Numbered from the stretch's first letter, positions 8,469 to 17,463 are shown. The stretch: DNA of 32,407 nucleotides from Verrucomicrobiia bacterium (GCA_019634625.1 JAHCBA010000057.1:1-32407); one strand, 5' to 3'. Translations and numbers: made by a program. Notes: generated by a model from the sequence alone, not told the origin.

Positions 8469-10754
8469 TCAGATCCCCTGCGCCACCAGCGGGACATCAA
8501 TACTCGGATACTTCGGGTGGTTGGTTTCGATCACCAGACGTGCCCCCAGCGGCGCGGGAGGCAGGCTCCATCCCGACGGCAGGGTCATCTGCACCACGTA
8601 ACTGTTGGTTCCGCCTCCCCGCTGCACCTGGGGTTGGGTGAACACCGGGCCGCCTTCCAGCACCGCCCCGGTGATCGCGAAGTCAGGCATCCCGTCCAGA
8701 CAACGCACCAGCACCTGGTGATGCCGGTCCGTGGCCAGCATCCCTCCCGGGACCACCACCCGCGGCGGCACCACCGTCACCGCCCGTTCCACCAACACCC
8801 GCGCCGCCAGCGCCAGCGACTCCGGCCAGCCCTCGGGCACCGGCGTCTGCAACTGGACGAACAGCGCCGTCTGCTGCAACCCGGTTCCCAGCGCACGGTC
8901 GGTGCCGACCTCGACGTCGTATTCCCGCCCGGGCAACACCTCGTTCAGCCGGGCCGTGAACCCTGGCGTCTGCGGATGCACCGACACCACACCCACGTCC
9001 TCCGCGAACGACAGCCGCATCACCCCCTGGGTCGCACTCTGCTGCGGATCCACCCGGCCGAGATCCAGGATGGGCGGCGTGATCGTCAGCGGTTTCCATG
9101 ACCGCCCCGTCACCCGCACCGGCACACTGGGAACCCGCGCATCGCTGTGAATCGTGAGGGTCTCCTCGAACTCCCCTTCGTCCCGCGGCATCACCAGCAT
9201 CAGGTCCAGCAGTCCGGCCCCCCCCGGCGGCACCGGTGTCCGTAATCCCCGCAGCACCCGTCCCCCGGCTGGCAGGCTCACCCGCTGCACCATCAGGGGC
9301 GCCTGACCGGGATTCGTGAAGGAAATCGTCACCGGCCGCTGCGTCCCCGCGAAGGCCCGGCCCAGGTCCACCACCTCCGTTCCCAACCTCAGTTCGGGGA
9401 TCCGTTCCCGGACCAGCCCCAGGTGGCTGGCGAACAGTCGGAAGAACTCCTGCGCATCCGCCGGCGCCCCCACGACAATCTCCTGACCGATGATGAACTG
9501 GGGGATGTTGCCGCGCTGCGTCACCGCCCGGTTGGCCGCGTGAATCTCCCGCGTCAGTTCGAAGAGCCAGGTGATCCAGCCCTCGTGCTCCACCAGGGCC
9601 GCCTGCAGCCGGTCCGCCCCCAACCGCTGCGACAACACGCTCCGCACCGCGGTCGGATGCAGCGTCGTCCGTTCCCCGTACAGGTCGTCCGCCACCGACC
9701 GCCACAGATCGCGATCCACCCGCCACGTGGCCAGCATCATGCGCTGGATCTCCCGCGACTCCGCACTGCCGTAGCTCGGCAGCATGAAAAGACCCAACCG
9801 ATCCGTCCCCAGCCCCTCCCAGACGTCATGCAGCGTCCGGTGGGCGTTGCGGCAGTACCGGCACGAGTAGTCTGAGATCATCACCGCCAGGTAGGGCGCC
9901 TCGGGGGACCCCACCAGCGGCAGTTCCCTCGCATCCAGGTCGAACCGTCCCTGGTGCAGACGCAACCGCCCCGCCGCCACCGTCCTGCCCCCACTCCCTG
10001 CCTCCGCGTCCCCCCGCTCCACCCCGGGCGCAGGAACCGCCGCGCTTTCGCCTCCGGGTGACGGATCCGCAACCGGTCCGGCGTTCGTCCCGCCGCCGGA
10101 TGTTGTCCCCATCGAAGCGGTCACGATCCGGGCCGGTGGCGGTTCCGGGCTCAGCGCCTGCACGCCCATCCATCCCCCCATCGCCACCGCCGCGCAGGCA
10201 AAGGCCGGGCCCCACACCCCTCGCGCCGCCTCCGCCGTTTCGCGTCGTCCCTTGCGCCCCGTCGTACCGGCGGTTCCGGCACCGCGTCCCTCCCGCCGCC
10301 ACGCCAGCGCCATCAGGATCGCGCCCGTGGTCGCCACGGCATGGGTGGCCGTGCACCAAGGACAGAAGGCGCGCAGGACAAACGCCTGGAGAAACCCGAA
10401 CCACACTGCCGCCGTCGGAATCAGTATCGCCAGCGCCGCACCCGCCACCCGCACGCGCCACTGGCCCGGACCGAACGGACGCGCCCCCAGCACCGCCAGA
10501 ATCACGTAGGTGGCCGCCCCGAACAATCCGACCGGCACCCCGAACACCTTCGACCACTTCGACGCCAGCACCGCCGCGCAGTCGCCGGCGTCACACCCGG
10601 GAACCGATCCCGACCCGGCCCCCTGCACCGCCAGCCACCCGGACAACCCGGTCGCCAGGGCCAGCGCGATCAACGCGGCCCGGCGCAACGTGCGTCCCCC
10701 GGAAGAGGACCCTGACGACGGGGTCGCGACGGATTCCTTGCTCGATCGGGCCAT
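8469..10754 (-). CDS. Vitamin K epoxide reductase-like / DsbA-like / DUF1573 fusion protein
   Basis: The 761-aa product has three parts. Residues 23-155 form a VKOR-like four-helix membrane domain, with loop cysteines C54 and C59, the conserved SK..GVP..L segment and the active-site CPWC at 131-134. After another hydrophobic helix (about 182-201) and a low-complexity linker comes a thioredoxin/DsbA-like domain with CRYC at 298-301. The C-terminal half has at least two Ig-like DUF1573-type modules (for example VVDLGRAFAGTQRPVTISF). Inferred role: quinone-linked oxidation of an attached thioredoxin domain for disulfide formation in the cell envelope. The start is 39 bp after the stop of the TlpA-like gene on the same strand, so the two probably form an operon. 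VKOR-DsbA fusions are known; the long DUF1573 tail is less usual. Confidence 0.87.
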   Translation of the reverse strand: MARSSKESVATPSSGSSSGGRTLRRAALIALALATGLSGWLAVQGAGSGSVPGCDAGDCAAVLASKWSKVFGVPVGLFGAATYVILAVLGARPFGPGQWRVRVAGAALAILIPTAAVWFGFLQAFVLRAFCPWCTATHAVATTGAILMALAWRREGRGAGTAGTTGRKGRRETAEAARGVWGPAFACAAVAMGGWMGVQALSPEPPPARIVTASMGTTSGGGTNAGPVADPSPGGESAAVPAPGVERGDAEAGSGGRTVAAGRLRLHQGRFDLDARELPLVGSPEAPYLAVMISDYSCRYCRNAHRTLHDVWEGLGTDRLGLFMLPSYGSAESREIQRMMLATWRVDRDLWRSVADDLYGERTTLHPTAVRSVLSQRLGADRLQAALVEHEGWITWLFELTREIHAANRAVTQRGNIPQFIIGQEIVVGAPADAQEFFRLFASHLGLVRERIPELRLGTEVVDLGRAFAGTQRPVTISFTNPGQAPLMVQRVSLPAGGRVLRGLRTPVPPGGAGLLDLMLVMPRDEGEFEETLTIHSDARVPSVPVRVTGRSWKPLTITPPILDLGRVDPQQSATQGVMRLSFAEDVGVVSVHPQTPGFTARLNEVLPGREYDVEVGTDRALGTGLQQTALFVQLQTPVPEGWPESLALAARVLVERAVTVVPPRVVVPGGMLATDRHHQVLVRCLDGMPDFAITGAVLEGGPVFTQPQVQRGGGTNSYVVQMTLPSGWSLPPAPLGARLVIETNHPKYPSIDVPLVAQGI

Positions 10755-10793
10755 GCTGGGCGGAGGGAAAGGGTTGGAAAGAACGATGCCTTC

Positions 10794-11705
10794 TCAGTCC
10801 AGGCGGGCCTCATACCCCTTCAGGGTCTTCTCGAGCTGCCCGCGCTCGACCTCGTCGGCCGCCACCGCGACCGCCTTCCGCTGCATCGCGATCGCCTCCT
10901 TCAACTGGCCCGTCTCGAAGTACGCCCGTGCATAGGTGTCCGCCACCGACGCATCCTTGCCGCCCGTCCTCTCGTAGGCGATCCGCGCCGCCCGCATCGC
11001 CAGATCAAGATCCCGATTCCGGATCGACGGATGAGTGAGAATGACCCACGAGAACGTGTTCAGCAGTGCGGCGCTGGACCCGCCTTCGCGCACAATCCGA
11101 TCCCCGAGTTCCCGCGCCCCGGTCGCTTCCTCCGCTTCGGCCGCCCGCTGGAAATATTCCCGCATGCTCGTCTCCGCCGCCATCACCCGCCTGGCCGTCT
11201 CGATGTCATGCCGCCCTTCGAGGATGTCCTCGATGGCCTGGTCCAAGCCGGCCTTGGGATGTCCCCGCCACGCCACCCGCCCCTCGAGGTCGATCACAAA
11301 CGCATGCGGAATCCCCTGCACCCCAAAGGCTCTCATGTATCCCTCGGTCGTCGCCTCCCCGTCGTCCACCGCCACCGTGTACCCCATCTGGTCGCCCATC
11401 CGCTCCACGAACGGACGCACCCGCCCCACGGCCTCGTCGCTCACCCCCACCACCCGGACCCCCCGGTCCTGGTAGCGTTTCTGCAGCTCCGTAAGATGCG
11501 GAATGCTCACCCGGCACGGCCCGCACCACGTCGCCCAGAACTCCACCACCACCACGTGGGTGCCCCGTGCGGACGCAAGGTCCACCGGTTCCCCCTTCAC
11601 CCAATGCGCGATTCGCAACGGCGGCGCCTCCATCCCCAGGTCGGCCGCCCCGCCCACCGGAAGGCCAAGCGCCAGCAAAACAACAACGAAACACAGGCGT
11701 TTCAT
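10794..11705 (-). CDS. TlpA/ResA-like thioredoxin-fold protein, exported
   Basis: The product is 303 aa with a signal peptide-like N-terminus (MKRLCFVVVLLALGLP, then GGAADLG). The thioredoxin domain has WATWCGPC with the redox pair at C61/C64, and the cis-proline region is GIPHAFVID. A helical C-terminal third (LLNTFSWVIL to the end) looks like TPR-type repeats. The ATG at 11705 is preferred over an upstream TTG because the signal peptide begins there. It is probably a periplasmic thiol-disulfide protein acting with the VKOR-DsbA fusion encoded 39 bp downstream. The gene diverges from the glucanase gene across 264 bp that contains a REP-like element. Confidence 0.9.
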   Translation of the reverse strand: MKRLCFVVVLLALGLPVGGAADLGMEAPPLRIAHWVKGEPVDLASARGTHVVVVEFWATWCGPCRVSIPHLTELQKRYQDRGVRVVGVSDEAVGRVRPFVERMGDQMGYTVAVDDGEATTEGYMRAFGVQGIPHAFVIDLEGRVAWRGHPKAGLDQAIEDILEGRHDIETARRVMAAETSMREYFQRAAEAEEATGARELGDRIVREGGSSAALLNTFSWVILTHPSIRNRDLDLAMRAARIAYERTGGKDASVADTYARAYFETGQLKEAIAMQRKAVAVAADEVERGQLEKTLKGYEARLD

Positions 11706-11778
11706 GAAGGCGCGACTCAAACATCGCCGGGCGGAATGTCAAACCCGCGGCCGTTCCCGTCGACGCCACCGGTGCCTC

Positions 11779-11888
11779 CCGGAGGGGTGGGTCGTGGAAC
11801 CCGGCTCTCCGATCTCAACCGTCCGCTTCACATCCGGAGGGACGAACCCCGCGAGTCCACAACCCAACCCTGCACCTCCGGATTGCAC
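11779..11888 (+). repeat. REP-like palindromic element, degenerate (family A)
   Basis: It contains CGTGGAACCCGGCTCTCCGA followed by TCCGGAGGGACGAACCCCGC. These are the right arm of one copy and the left arm of another, joined by about 20 bp. The pattern is the same arm order as the junction between the two copies at 16665-16921. It lies in the divergent gap between the TlpA-like and GH81 genes. Confidence 0.6.
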
Positions 11889-11969
11889 GGCTGCTCCCCG
11901 GAACGCCCGATCCAGGCTTGCACCGCTCCATTCGGTAACATCCCGCCGGAATCCGGGTAGGGGATCGGT

Positions 11970-14900
11970 ATGCTTGGTGCCCGCATGTCCCCAAGGCAGC
12001 CCGACTTCATCCTGAGCCTGGCTGCCGTCCTCCTCGCCCTTCCGCTGTCCGGCACCGCCGCCGACAGCGTTCATGCCGCGCCGTTCCAGGTGGGCCAGAC
12101 CTTCTTCGAGCGGGCCGCCACCAACAGCGCCCAGTACCCGCTCCTGCCCGGCGTCCATGATGTCGCCGCCACGGCGAACCTGCCCCAACCCTACCGGCTC
12201 CGCTCGTTCCTCGGCGGTCTCCTCTGGGGCACCGGCGAACTGGCCGAATTTCATCAATGGGTCGATGCCCCCGGCGATCCGTCACGCTGGCACGAGGGGC
12301 ACTGGCAGCAGCTTCGCCTCGACCAGCAGCCGATCTACCTCAACCCGGTGATGCTCAGCTTCAACTGGGCCCCCGGCCAGTTCGGCAGCGATCCCGCCCT
12401 CCTCGAACCCCGCACCCCGCTCAACCAGGGCGGCATCTACAACGGGTTCGCCGTCACCAACTTCGCCTACCCCCCGAGCCTCCTCATCCAAGGCTCCCCC
12501 ATCCCCAATCGCAGCGTCCCTCCCTACCCCTACTTCCAGCGGCGCGGCCTCAATCTCGCCCTGCCGTTTCCCTACCTCACCCCCGACCGAAACTGGAACG
12601 ACGCCTTCCCCGAGCCCTGGAAGCGGTCCCCGCTCCGTCTCGAGACGCGGCCCCTCGAGACCTTCCTCCTGGTCCCGAACAACCTCACTCCGACCGAACT
12701 CCACGCCCGCCAGTCCCCGGACTCCAGCTATCTCACCACCGCCTGGACCCCCGACTGGAACCCGAACGACGATGTCCGCACCCTCCTGGTGGATCGCATG
12801 GGCGACTGGGATGCCGACCTCGTGTACCAGGATCCCAAGGCTCCCTTCTCCCGCACCGCCCACGCCGATCCGGGCATCGGACGTTACCTCAAGCTGACCG
12901 TCGCCAACGGGTCGCCCTATGTCTGGTGCGAAATGAATGACCTGCGTTACGCCCAGCTCTACAACCTCATCTTCGGCCTGCGCCCCGCCCGCTCGATCAC
13001 CGCACCCGCCACCGTTCCCGGCCTCCCCGAGGTCCAGTACGCCCTGATCTCGGGCAACCAGGACGATCCCCAGCGCGCCATCCCCGGCATCGAGGCCGTC
13101 CCCTCCCAACTCAATCCGGCCGGTGCCCAGGACAATCACACCACCGCCGCCATCTTCTGGTACCGCGTCAATCCCCGCGCCGCCAATCAGCCGGTCGCCT
13201 TCTCGTCCGGCACCGACCCTCTCGATCTCGACTACCTCCAGCTCGATTTCGGATCCGACCCGGGCAAGGTGTTCTTCGTCGTCGCCCTCCTCCCCGTTCA
13301 GGCCCACTACCCGACCACGGGCCAGCCCCTCGATCTCGATGCCGCCCGCGCCTATGCCGAAGCCCTCGGCCAGTACGCCTTCAACTACGTCACCGCCACC
13401 CGCGTCCGCTACTCGGTCGCCCGCAAGTCCGTGGTCACCTCGACCTGGACGAGCGACCTCTCCAATCCCCATGCCAACCCAGCCCTCGTGGCCGCCCCCA
13501 ACACCGTCCACGCGCTCCTCCCCCATCAGTACCAGCCGATGACCCTCGGCACCAACCTCACCACGCAGACTGCCGTCACCTGGACCCCGCTCGTTCCCGA
13601 ATCCGTCACCCCGTGGGCCCCCGCCCTGCCGTCCGGTTCGCCGGTCCTTCGCTACTGGACCGCCCGCGGCACCCTTGCCACCTATCTGGGCACTCCGACC
13701 ACCGCGGACGGCACCTCCGCTTCCTCCTTCCAGACCCGCTATCTCCACCAGAATTTCCTCGCCGCCCTGCCCCCGCCGCGCTGGACCGGCTCCGTCCATT
13801 CCGACCAGCCCCTCAACGCCACCATCATCACCCGCGACCAGCAGGACTACGCCGAAACCGCGCCCATCGGCTCCGGACCCCGCATGGTCAGTGTCGGACA
13901 GTTCCTCATGGATGACATCGCGACGCAGTACATGAACAACACCGCCTACGGCAACCAGCCCTGGGGTGTGTATTTCCATCGCAACTCCATCGATTCCTAC
14001 GGGGTCAATGCCGCCTTCTCCCGCGTGGCCCAGCAACTCGGCACGCTTCATCTCTTCGACCAGTACGCCCCCGCCGCCAAGCCGACCTACATCGACCAGT
14101 TCTGGTTCAATGCCCAGGGACCCGTTCCCTACTACCGTGCGCCCGACACCCACCGTCCCGGGGTCGATCCTGCCGCCGCACTCCAGGACACCGTGGCCGG
14201 CCTCCAGAAAGGCATCTCCAGTCTCTTCGGGGAAAACCCCGCCGTCGCCGTGGTCAATTACGATTTCTGGTCCGGCGGCTTCAAGCAGGATGGCAGCGCC
14301 GACATCGTGAATCATCGCACCCCCAACCTCTGGAACATCGAGTACTTCGTCCGCTGGGAACCCGAGGCCGGACGCGTGGTCATGCACCCCAACGGCGCCT
14401 TCCCCGCCTTCTTCTGGACCCCCCGGACCACCAACATGGCGCCCCCCGTCGCCACCACCTACCCGCCCCCCGCCCTTCAGCCCCAACGGGAGACGCCCCC
14501 TGTCCCCGCCGACGCCATCAATGTCGATCCTCCCCAGAACATTCCCACCGACCAGAGTTCCAATCCCTACTATCCCGGGACCATGTGGGACGGCTTCGGC
14601 ATCGCCTCCCAGTTCAACGATCACCACTACAATCTCGGCTATCTCATCGCCGCCGCCTCCCTCGTCACCCTCTACGACAATTCCTGGCTCGACACCCCCA
14701 CCGCCAGCGCCTGGGCCGGTCGTGACGCCTTCGGCCCCGGCATCGATGCCATCATTCAGACCCTCGGGAACGACCCCGACAATCCGGCCTTCCAGAGCGC
14801 CCTGTTCCTCCCCGAGGAAATGCGGAGCTCATTCCCCAAATTCTCCTTCTTCGATGTCTGGGCCGGTCATCCCTGGGCCAGCGGCATCACCCCCGGTCCC

Positions 14901-16157
14901 GGCACCCAGCCGCTCGGCCTGAACGAAAACTCGAACTACGAAGGCAACCAGGCCTGGTCCGCCACCACCCTCTGGGGCATGGCCACCGACCGGCCCGCCG
15001 TGACCGACCTCGGTCTCTTCCTCTACACCCTCGGCTCCTGGGCCGGCGATTTCTACTTCTTCGACAAGAACGCCAACGCCGTCCCCGGTAATCCCTGGTC
15101 CTGGGTCCCGGTCACCACCGGCTCCGACACCAACAATGGCGGCGTCTATCAGCCCGGCCTCACCCAGCACGCCGCGAACCCGCTGGGTGGCACCAACTCC
15201 ATTCCTGTCGGCACCGCGACCCAGTACCAGGGCGGCGGGAGCCTCGCCAATTTCTTCGGGGGGTTTCCGCAGGGTTCCCGGCTCATCCAGGCCTTCCCCG
15301 CCACACCCTGGCATCTGGCCATCGGCCGCAATCCCGGCTTCATGCGCCAGTGGAGCGCCGCCCTGGCCTCCCCCGAATGGCAGGCTCTCAACGTGAATCA
15401 CCCGGACCAGCCCGCCCTCTTCAAGGGACAGTACATGGCCGCCCTCGACCAGGTCATGGCCCTCGGCGGCATGGACCGCCCTTCCGCCGCGGCTCCCTAT
15501 GCCGATCCCTCCGGCCAGCTTCCCCTCCTCGATTACTGGGCCAACCTCTTCATCGGCGACGGCACCCCGCCCTACGCCATCGGGGCCGTGGGACAATCCA
15601 TGCTCCAGCCAAGCCAGACCGTCGGCGAAGTCTTCCACTGGCTTCTCACCCTCGATCAGTACGGGCTCCCCGACTTCTCCATCGTCGGCCATGCCGTCTC
15701 CGATTCCCGAACCCCGGCCAGTTCCCCCGACGCCCACGTCTTCACCGCCGCCTTCACCAAGGTCGTGGACGGTCTCCCCATCACCTCGTACTTCGCGTTC
15801 AATCCCGGCACCCGCGCGGTGGTCGCCAACTTCTGGCGCGTGGACGACACCGCTGAGACCACCCCGCTCGTCTCGGGCGGTCTCCTGGTCCAGCCGAAGC
15901 GCTGGGCCCGCGCCCAGAATCCTCCCGGTGAAGTCCACCTCCACTCACCCCAACTCGATCCCGTCACCGGCCACTTCACCTTCACCGTCGATGTGGATCA
16001 CACGCTCGTGCTCCTCCTGGAGCGGAGCTTCGATCTCATCACCTGGGAATCCATCCCCATCCCGCCTCACGACCCGACCCAAAAGGTCTATGACCTCGAT
16101 CTCGGGCCCAATCCGAACGGCTCCGCCTTCTTCCGCATCACCACCCTGGACTTTTGA
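11970..16157 (+). CDS. Secreted glycoside hydrolase family 81 endo-beta-1,3-glucanase
   Basis: The product is 1395 aa with an N-terminal signal peptide (FILSLAAVLLALPLSGTAA). GH81 enzymes cleave beta-1,3-glucans such as laminarin, curdlan or fungal wall glucan. The catalytic half matches the family well: NDHHYNLGYLIAAAS with the presumed acid D884, FDVWAGHPWASG, and NENSNYEGNQAW with glutamates E986 and E991 in place of the usual ESSSEA-N motif. LWGMATDRPAVTDLGLFLY follows. The first-glutamate spacing is one residue longer than in typical members, which is unusual. The protein is far longer than most GH81 enzymes. The last 75 residues (LERSFDLITWESI...FFRITTLDF) form a small beta domain like those ending many verrucomicrobial exported proteins. 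An AGGGGAT stretch precedes the ATG; ATG 11985 is an alternative. A minus-strand frame covering it is a shadow. Confidence 0.87.
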   Translation: MLGARMSPRQPDFILSLAAVLLALPLSGTAADSVHAAPFQVGQTFFERAATNSAQYPLLPGVHDVAATANLPQPYRLRSFLGGLLWGTGELAEFHQWVDAPGDPSRWHEGHWQQLRLDQQPIYLNPVMLSFNWAPGQFGSDPALLEPRTPLNQGGIYNGFAVTNFAYPPSLLIQGSPIPNRSVPPYPYFQRRGLNLALPFPYLTPDRNWNDAFPEPWKRSPLRLETRPLETFLLVPNNLTPTELHARQSPDSSYLTTAWTPDWNPNDDVRTLLVDRMGDWDADLVYQDPKAPFSRTAHADPGIGRYLKLTVANGSPYVWCEMNDLRYAQLYNLIFGLRPARSITAPATVPGLPEVQYALISGNQDDPQRAIPGIEAVPSQLNPAGAQDNHTTAAIFWYRVNPRAANQPVAFSSGTDPLDLDYLQLDFGSDPGKVFFVVALLPVQAHYPTTGQPLDLDAARAYAEALGQYAFNYVTATRVRYSVARKSVVTSTWTSDLSNPHANPALVAAPNTVHALLPHQYQPMTLGTNLTTQTAVTWTPLVPESVTPWAPALPSGSPVLRYWTARGTLATYLGTPTTADGTSASSFQTRYLHQNFLAALPPPRWTGSVHSDQPLNATIITRDQQDYAETAPIGSGPRMVSVGQFLMDDIATQYMNNTAYGNQPWGVYFHRNSIDSYGVNAAFSRVAQQLGTLHLFDQYAPAAKPTYIDQFWFNAQGPVPYYRAPDTHRPGVDPAAALQDTVAGLQKGISSLFGENPAVAVVNYDFWSGGFKQDGSADIVNHRTPNLWNIEYFVRWEPEAGRVVMHPNGAFPAFFWTPRTTNMAPPVATTYPPPALQPQRETPPVPADAINVDPPQNIPTDQSSNPYYPGTMWDGFGIASQFNDHHYNLGYLIAAASLVTLYDNSWLDTPTASAWAGRDAFGPGIDAIIQTLGNDPDNPAFQSALFLPEEMRSSFPKFSFFDVWAGHPWASGITPGPGTQPLGLNENSNYEGNQAWSATTLWGMATDRPAVTDLGLFLYTLGSWAGDFYFFDKNANAVPGNPWSWVPVTTGSDTNNGGVYQPGLTQHAANPLGGTNSIPVGTATQYQGGGSLANFFGGFPQGSRLIQAFPATPWHLAIGRNPGFMRQWSAALASPEWQALNVNHPDQPALFKGQYMAALDQVMALGGMDRPSAAAPYADPSGQLPLLDYWANLFIGDGTPPYAIGAVGQSMLQPSQTVGEVFHWLLTLDQYGLPDFSIVGHAVSDSRTPASSPDAHVFTAAFTKVVDGLPITSYFAFNPGTRAVVANFWRVDDTAETTPLVSGGLLVQPKRWARAQNPPGEVHLHSPQLDPVTGHFTFTVDVDHTLVLLLERSFDLITWESIPIPPHDPTQKVYDLDLGPNPNGSAFFRITTLDF

Positions 16158-16399
16158 GCCCCGGGCTCCCACCCGGACTTGTGAACCCGACACGGGATTG
16201 GTGGATGAAATTGGTCCCTGTCGCGGACTTCACAGTGGGCCGGTTGAGTTGAACGGAACGAGGACTAACCGGCCAACGGCGGAGTGCCTGGTGACTTGTC
16301 CGGCGGACTCTTGGATCTGTGGGTTCCCTCGCCGCCCCATCACCCGCAGCCTCCGTTCCCTGAATCGAGATCCGAGGGAGCTTCGCCTTCCTTCCCGAC

Positions 16400-16573
16400 A
16401 TGGAATTGAAGCACTGTACGATGCGCATTGCACGGTCGAGGGAGCCGGATTCCCAGGCTCTCTGCGCTTCATGGGAACTGCGCAGTGACCCGCCTTGGTT
16501 CGCCCTCCCCAGACCCCCCCTTCGAGTGGGTTCTCCTCGGATTCTTGCAGGTGACCTCGTGACGTCGCGGTAG
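16400..16573 (+). CDS. Small ORF of unknown function, doubtful
   Basis: An ATG frame of 57 codons begins MELKHCTMRIARSREP and ends GDLVTSR. Its stop codon is supplied by the left arm of the 19-bp hairpin at 16564-16605. I do not recognise a domain. The residue composition (Arg, Pro and Trp rich) and position inside repeat-rich DNA suggest it may be part of a repeated element rather than a functional gene. Confidence 0.25.
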   Translation: MELKHCTMRIARSREPDSQALCASWELRSDPPWFALPRPPLRVGSPRILAGDLVTSR

Positions 16574-16605
16574 GGACGCCGGGTAACCGGCGTCCCTACC
16601 GCGAC
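16564..16605. repeat. Perfect 19-bp inverted repeat with 4-nt loop
   Basis: The left arm GTCGCGGTAGGGACGCCGG (16564-16582), the loop GTAA and the right arm (16587-16605) form a perfect hairpin. No T-run follows on either strand, so an intrinsic terminator is unlikely. A REP-type transposase substrate or mobile palindrome fits better. It is immediately followed by GTACGAGTACGAG. Confidence 0.8.
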
Positions 16606-16664
16606 AGTACGAGTACGAGTGAGAGGACGGCTGCAAAATGCTGACATGCGGGCCCGTTGTGAGC

Positions 16665-16775
16665 GGTGCATCCCCAAGATGTCGGTGAGGAGGCAGCAAA
16701 TCGGAGGGACGAGCTCCGCGAGTCCGCGATCGATTGCACCACTCCCCTGTGGCCTCGTGGAACTCGGCCCTCCGA
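16665..16775 (+). repeat. REP-like palindromic element (family A)
   Basis: The outer arm GGTGCATCCCCAAGATGTCGG leads into the core GGAGGGACGAGCTCCGCGAG, a loop GATCGATTGCACCACTCCCC, and the returning arm CTCGTGGAACTCGGCCCTCC. About 40 bp upstream (GCTGCAAAATGC, GCGGGCCCGTTGTGAGC) are shared with the 17501 copy. The repeated unit is therefore larger than the palindrome. Confidence 0.8.
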
Positions 16776-16797
16776 ATTCACCACCCCGCTTCACCAT

Positions 16798-16921
16798 TCG
16801 GAGGGACGAGCTCTGCGAGTCCGCGATCGATTGCACCACTCCCCTGCGGCCTCGTGGAACTCGGCCCTCCGAGATGACGCCTCGCGAATGTCGCACCTCT
16901 TCCCACAACCTCGGGATGCAC
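16798..16921 (+). repeat. REP-like palindromic element (family A)
   Basis: The core and loop are almost identical to those of the preceding copy 22 bp upstream (GAGCTCTGCGAG; GATCGATTGCACC). It lacks the left outer arm but has the right outer arm, CCCACAACCTCGGGATGCAC. Together the two copies look like one long palindrome with a duplicated core. A further half outer arm (CGGTGCATCCCGAAGTTGCGG) begins at 16931. Confidence 0.8.
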
Positions 16922-16990
16922 GGGCAAACGCGGTGCATCCCGAAGTTGCGGCGAAGGGTGGGAGCTTGGGAGCTTCACCCTCCATCAGGA

Positions 16991-17055
16991 GAAACCCGGA
17001 GGGTTTCCAGCGATTAGCCGGGGGTCGGGCCCGGCTTCGCGGGTTCGACCCCCGG
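16991..17055 (+). repeat. Double-hairpin element
   Basis: The first hairpin, GAAACCC-GGA-GGGTTTC (16991-17007), is followed by CAGCGATTAG. A 10-bp stem (CCGGGGGTCG 17018-17027 / CGACCCCCGG 17046-17055) comes next. Similar 'GGGTTTCCAGCGATTAGCCGG' modules are, from memory, recurrent in related genomes. The right arm mimics a tRNA T-loop, but no tRNA folds here. Confidence 0.55.
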
Positions 17056-17223
17056 GCAACAGTCCCACCCCTCACACGACCCCGCCAAGGGGTCGCAGAA
17101 CCCACCGGTTGGAGGGCGCGGGCAGGCTCGACGGTCCCGCCTCCTGCCACACCACCGCCTGAAGACTCATTCAACTCACCCCGCAAGGTTCCCTTCCGGA
17201 CGCCCGAATTCCTTCACCCCACC

Positions 17224-17279
17224 CCACTCGCCACTCGCCACTCGCCACTCGCCACTCGCCACTCGCCACTCGCCACTTC
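17224..17279. repeat. Heptamer tandem repeat (CCACTCG)n
   Basis: Seven perfect copies of CCACTCG (17224-17272) are followed by an eighth ending in CTTC. It is a simple minisatellite in gene-free DNA. Confidence 0.9.
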
Positions 17280-17331
17280 TTACGCCCGCCCAAGCCACCC
17301 CTCGCACGACTCGTACTCAGCCCGAAGGGCG

Positions 17332-17357
17332 GTACTCGTCCTCGTCCTCGTCCTCGA
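17332..17357. repeat. Hexamer tandem repeat (CTCGTC)n
   Basis: GTACTCGTC and three further CTCGTC-type units make a short array, on the opposite strand equivalent to GACGAG/GTACGAG arrays near other family A palindromes. Confidence 0.65.
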
Positions 17358-17400
17358 ACCCGCAGGGACACCCCTTCGCGTGTTGCCTTGTGGCGGGGGC

Positions 17401-17463
17401 GAGGGGCGAGGGGCGAGGGGCGAGGGGCGGGGCGATTACGAGTACGATTACGAGTACGAGGAC
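17401..17463. repeat. Heptamer (GAGGGGC)4 followed by hexamer (GATTAC/GAGTAC) tandem repeats
   Basis: Four copies of GAGGGGC (17401-17428) run into GATTAC-GAGTAC-GATTAC-GAGTAC-GAG (17434-17463). The hexamer part abuts GCTGCAAAATGC, the shared upstream flank of the family A palindrome at 17501. The copy at 16665 has the same arrangement with GTACGAGTACGAG. Confidence 0.8.

Noticed and set aside
12282-14627. 781-codon minus-strand frame opposite the GH81 gene
   Set aside because: Low-complexity Gly/Val/Glu-rich shadow of a high-GC gene with no recognisable domain.
17011-17060. tRNA-like GGGTTCGACCCCCGG segment
   Set aside because: The arm pairs with CCGGGGGTCG 20 nt upstream as a simple hairpin; no acceptor, D or anticodon arms fit.
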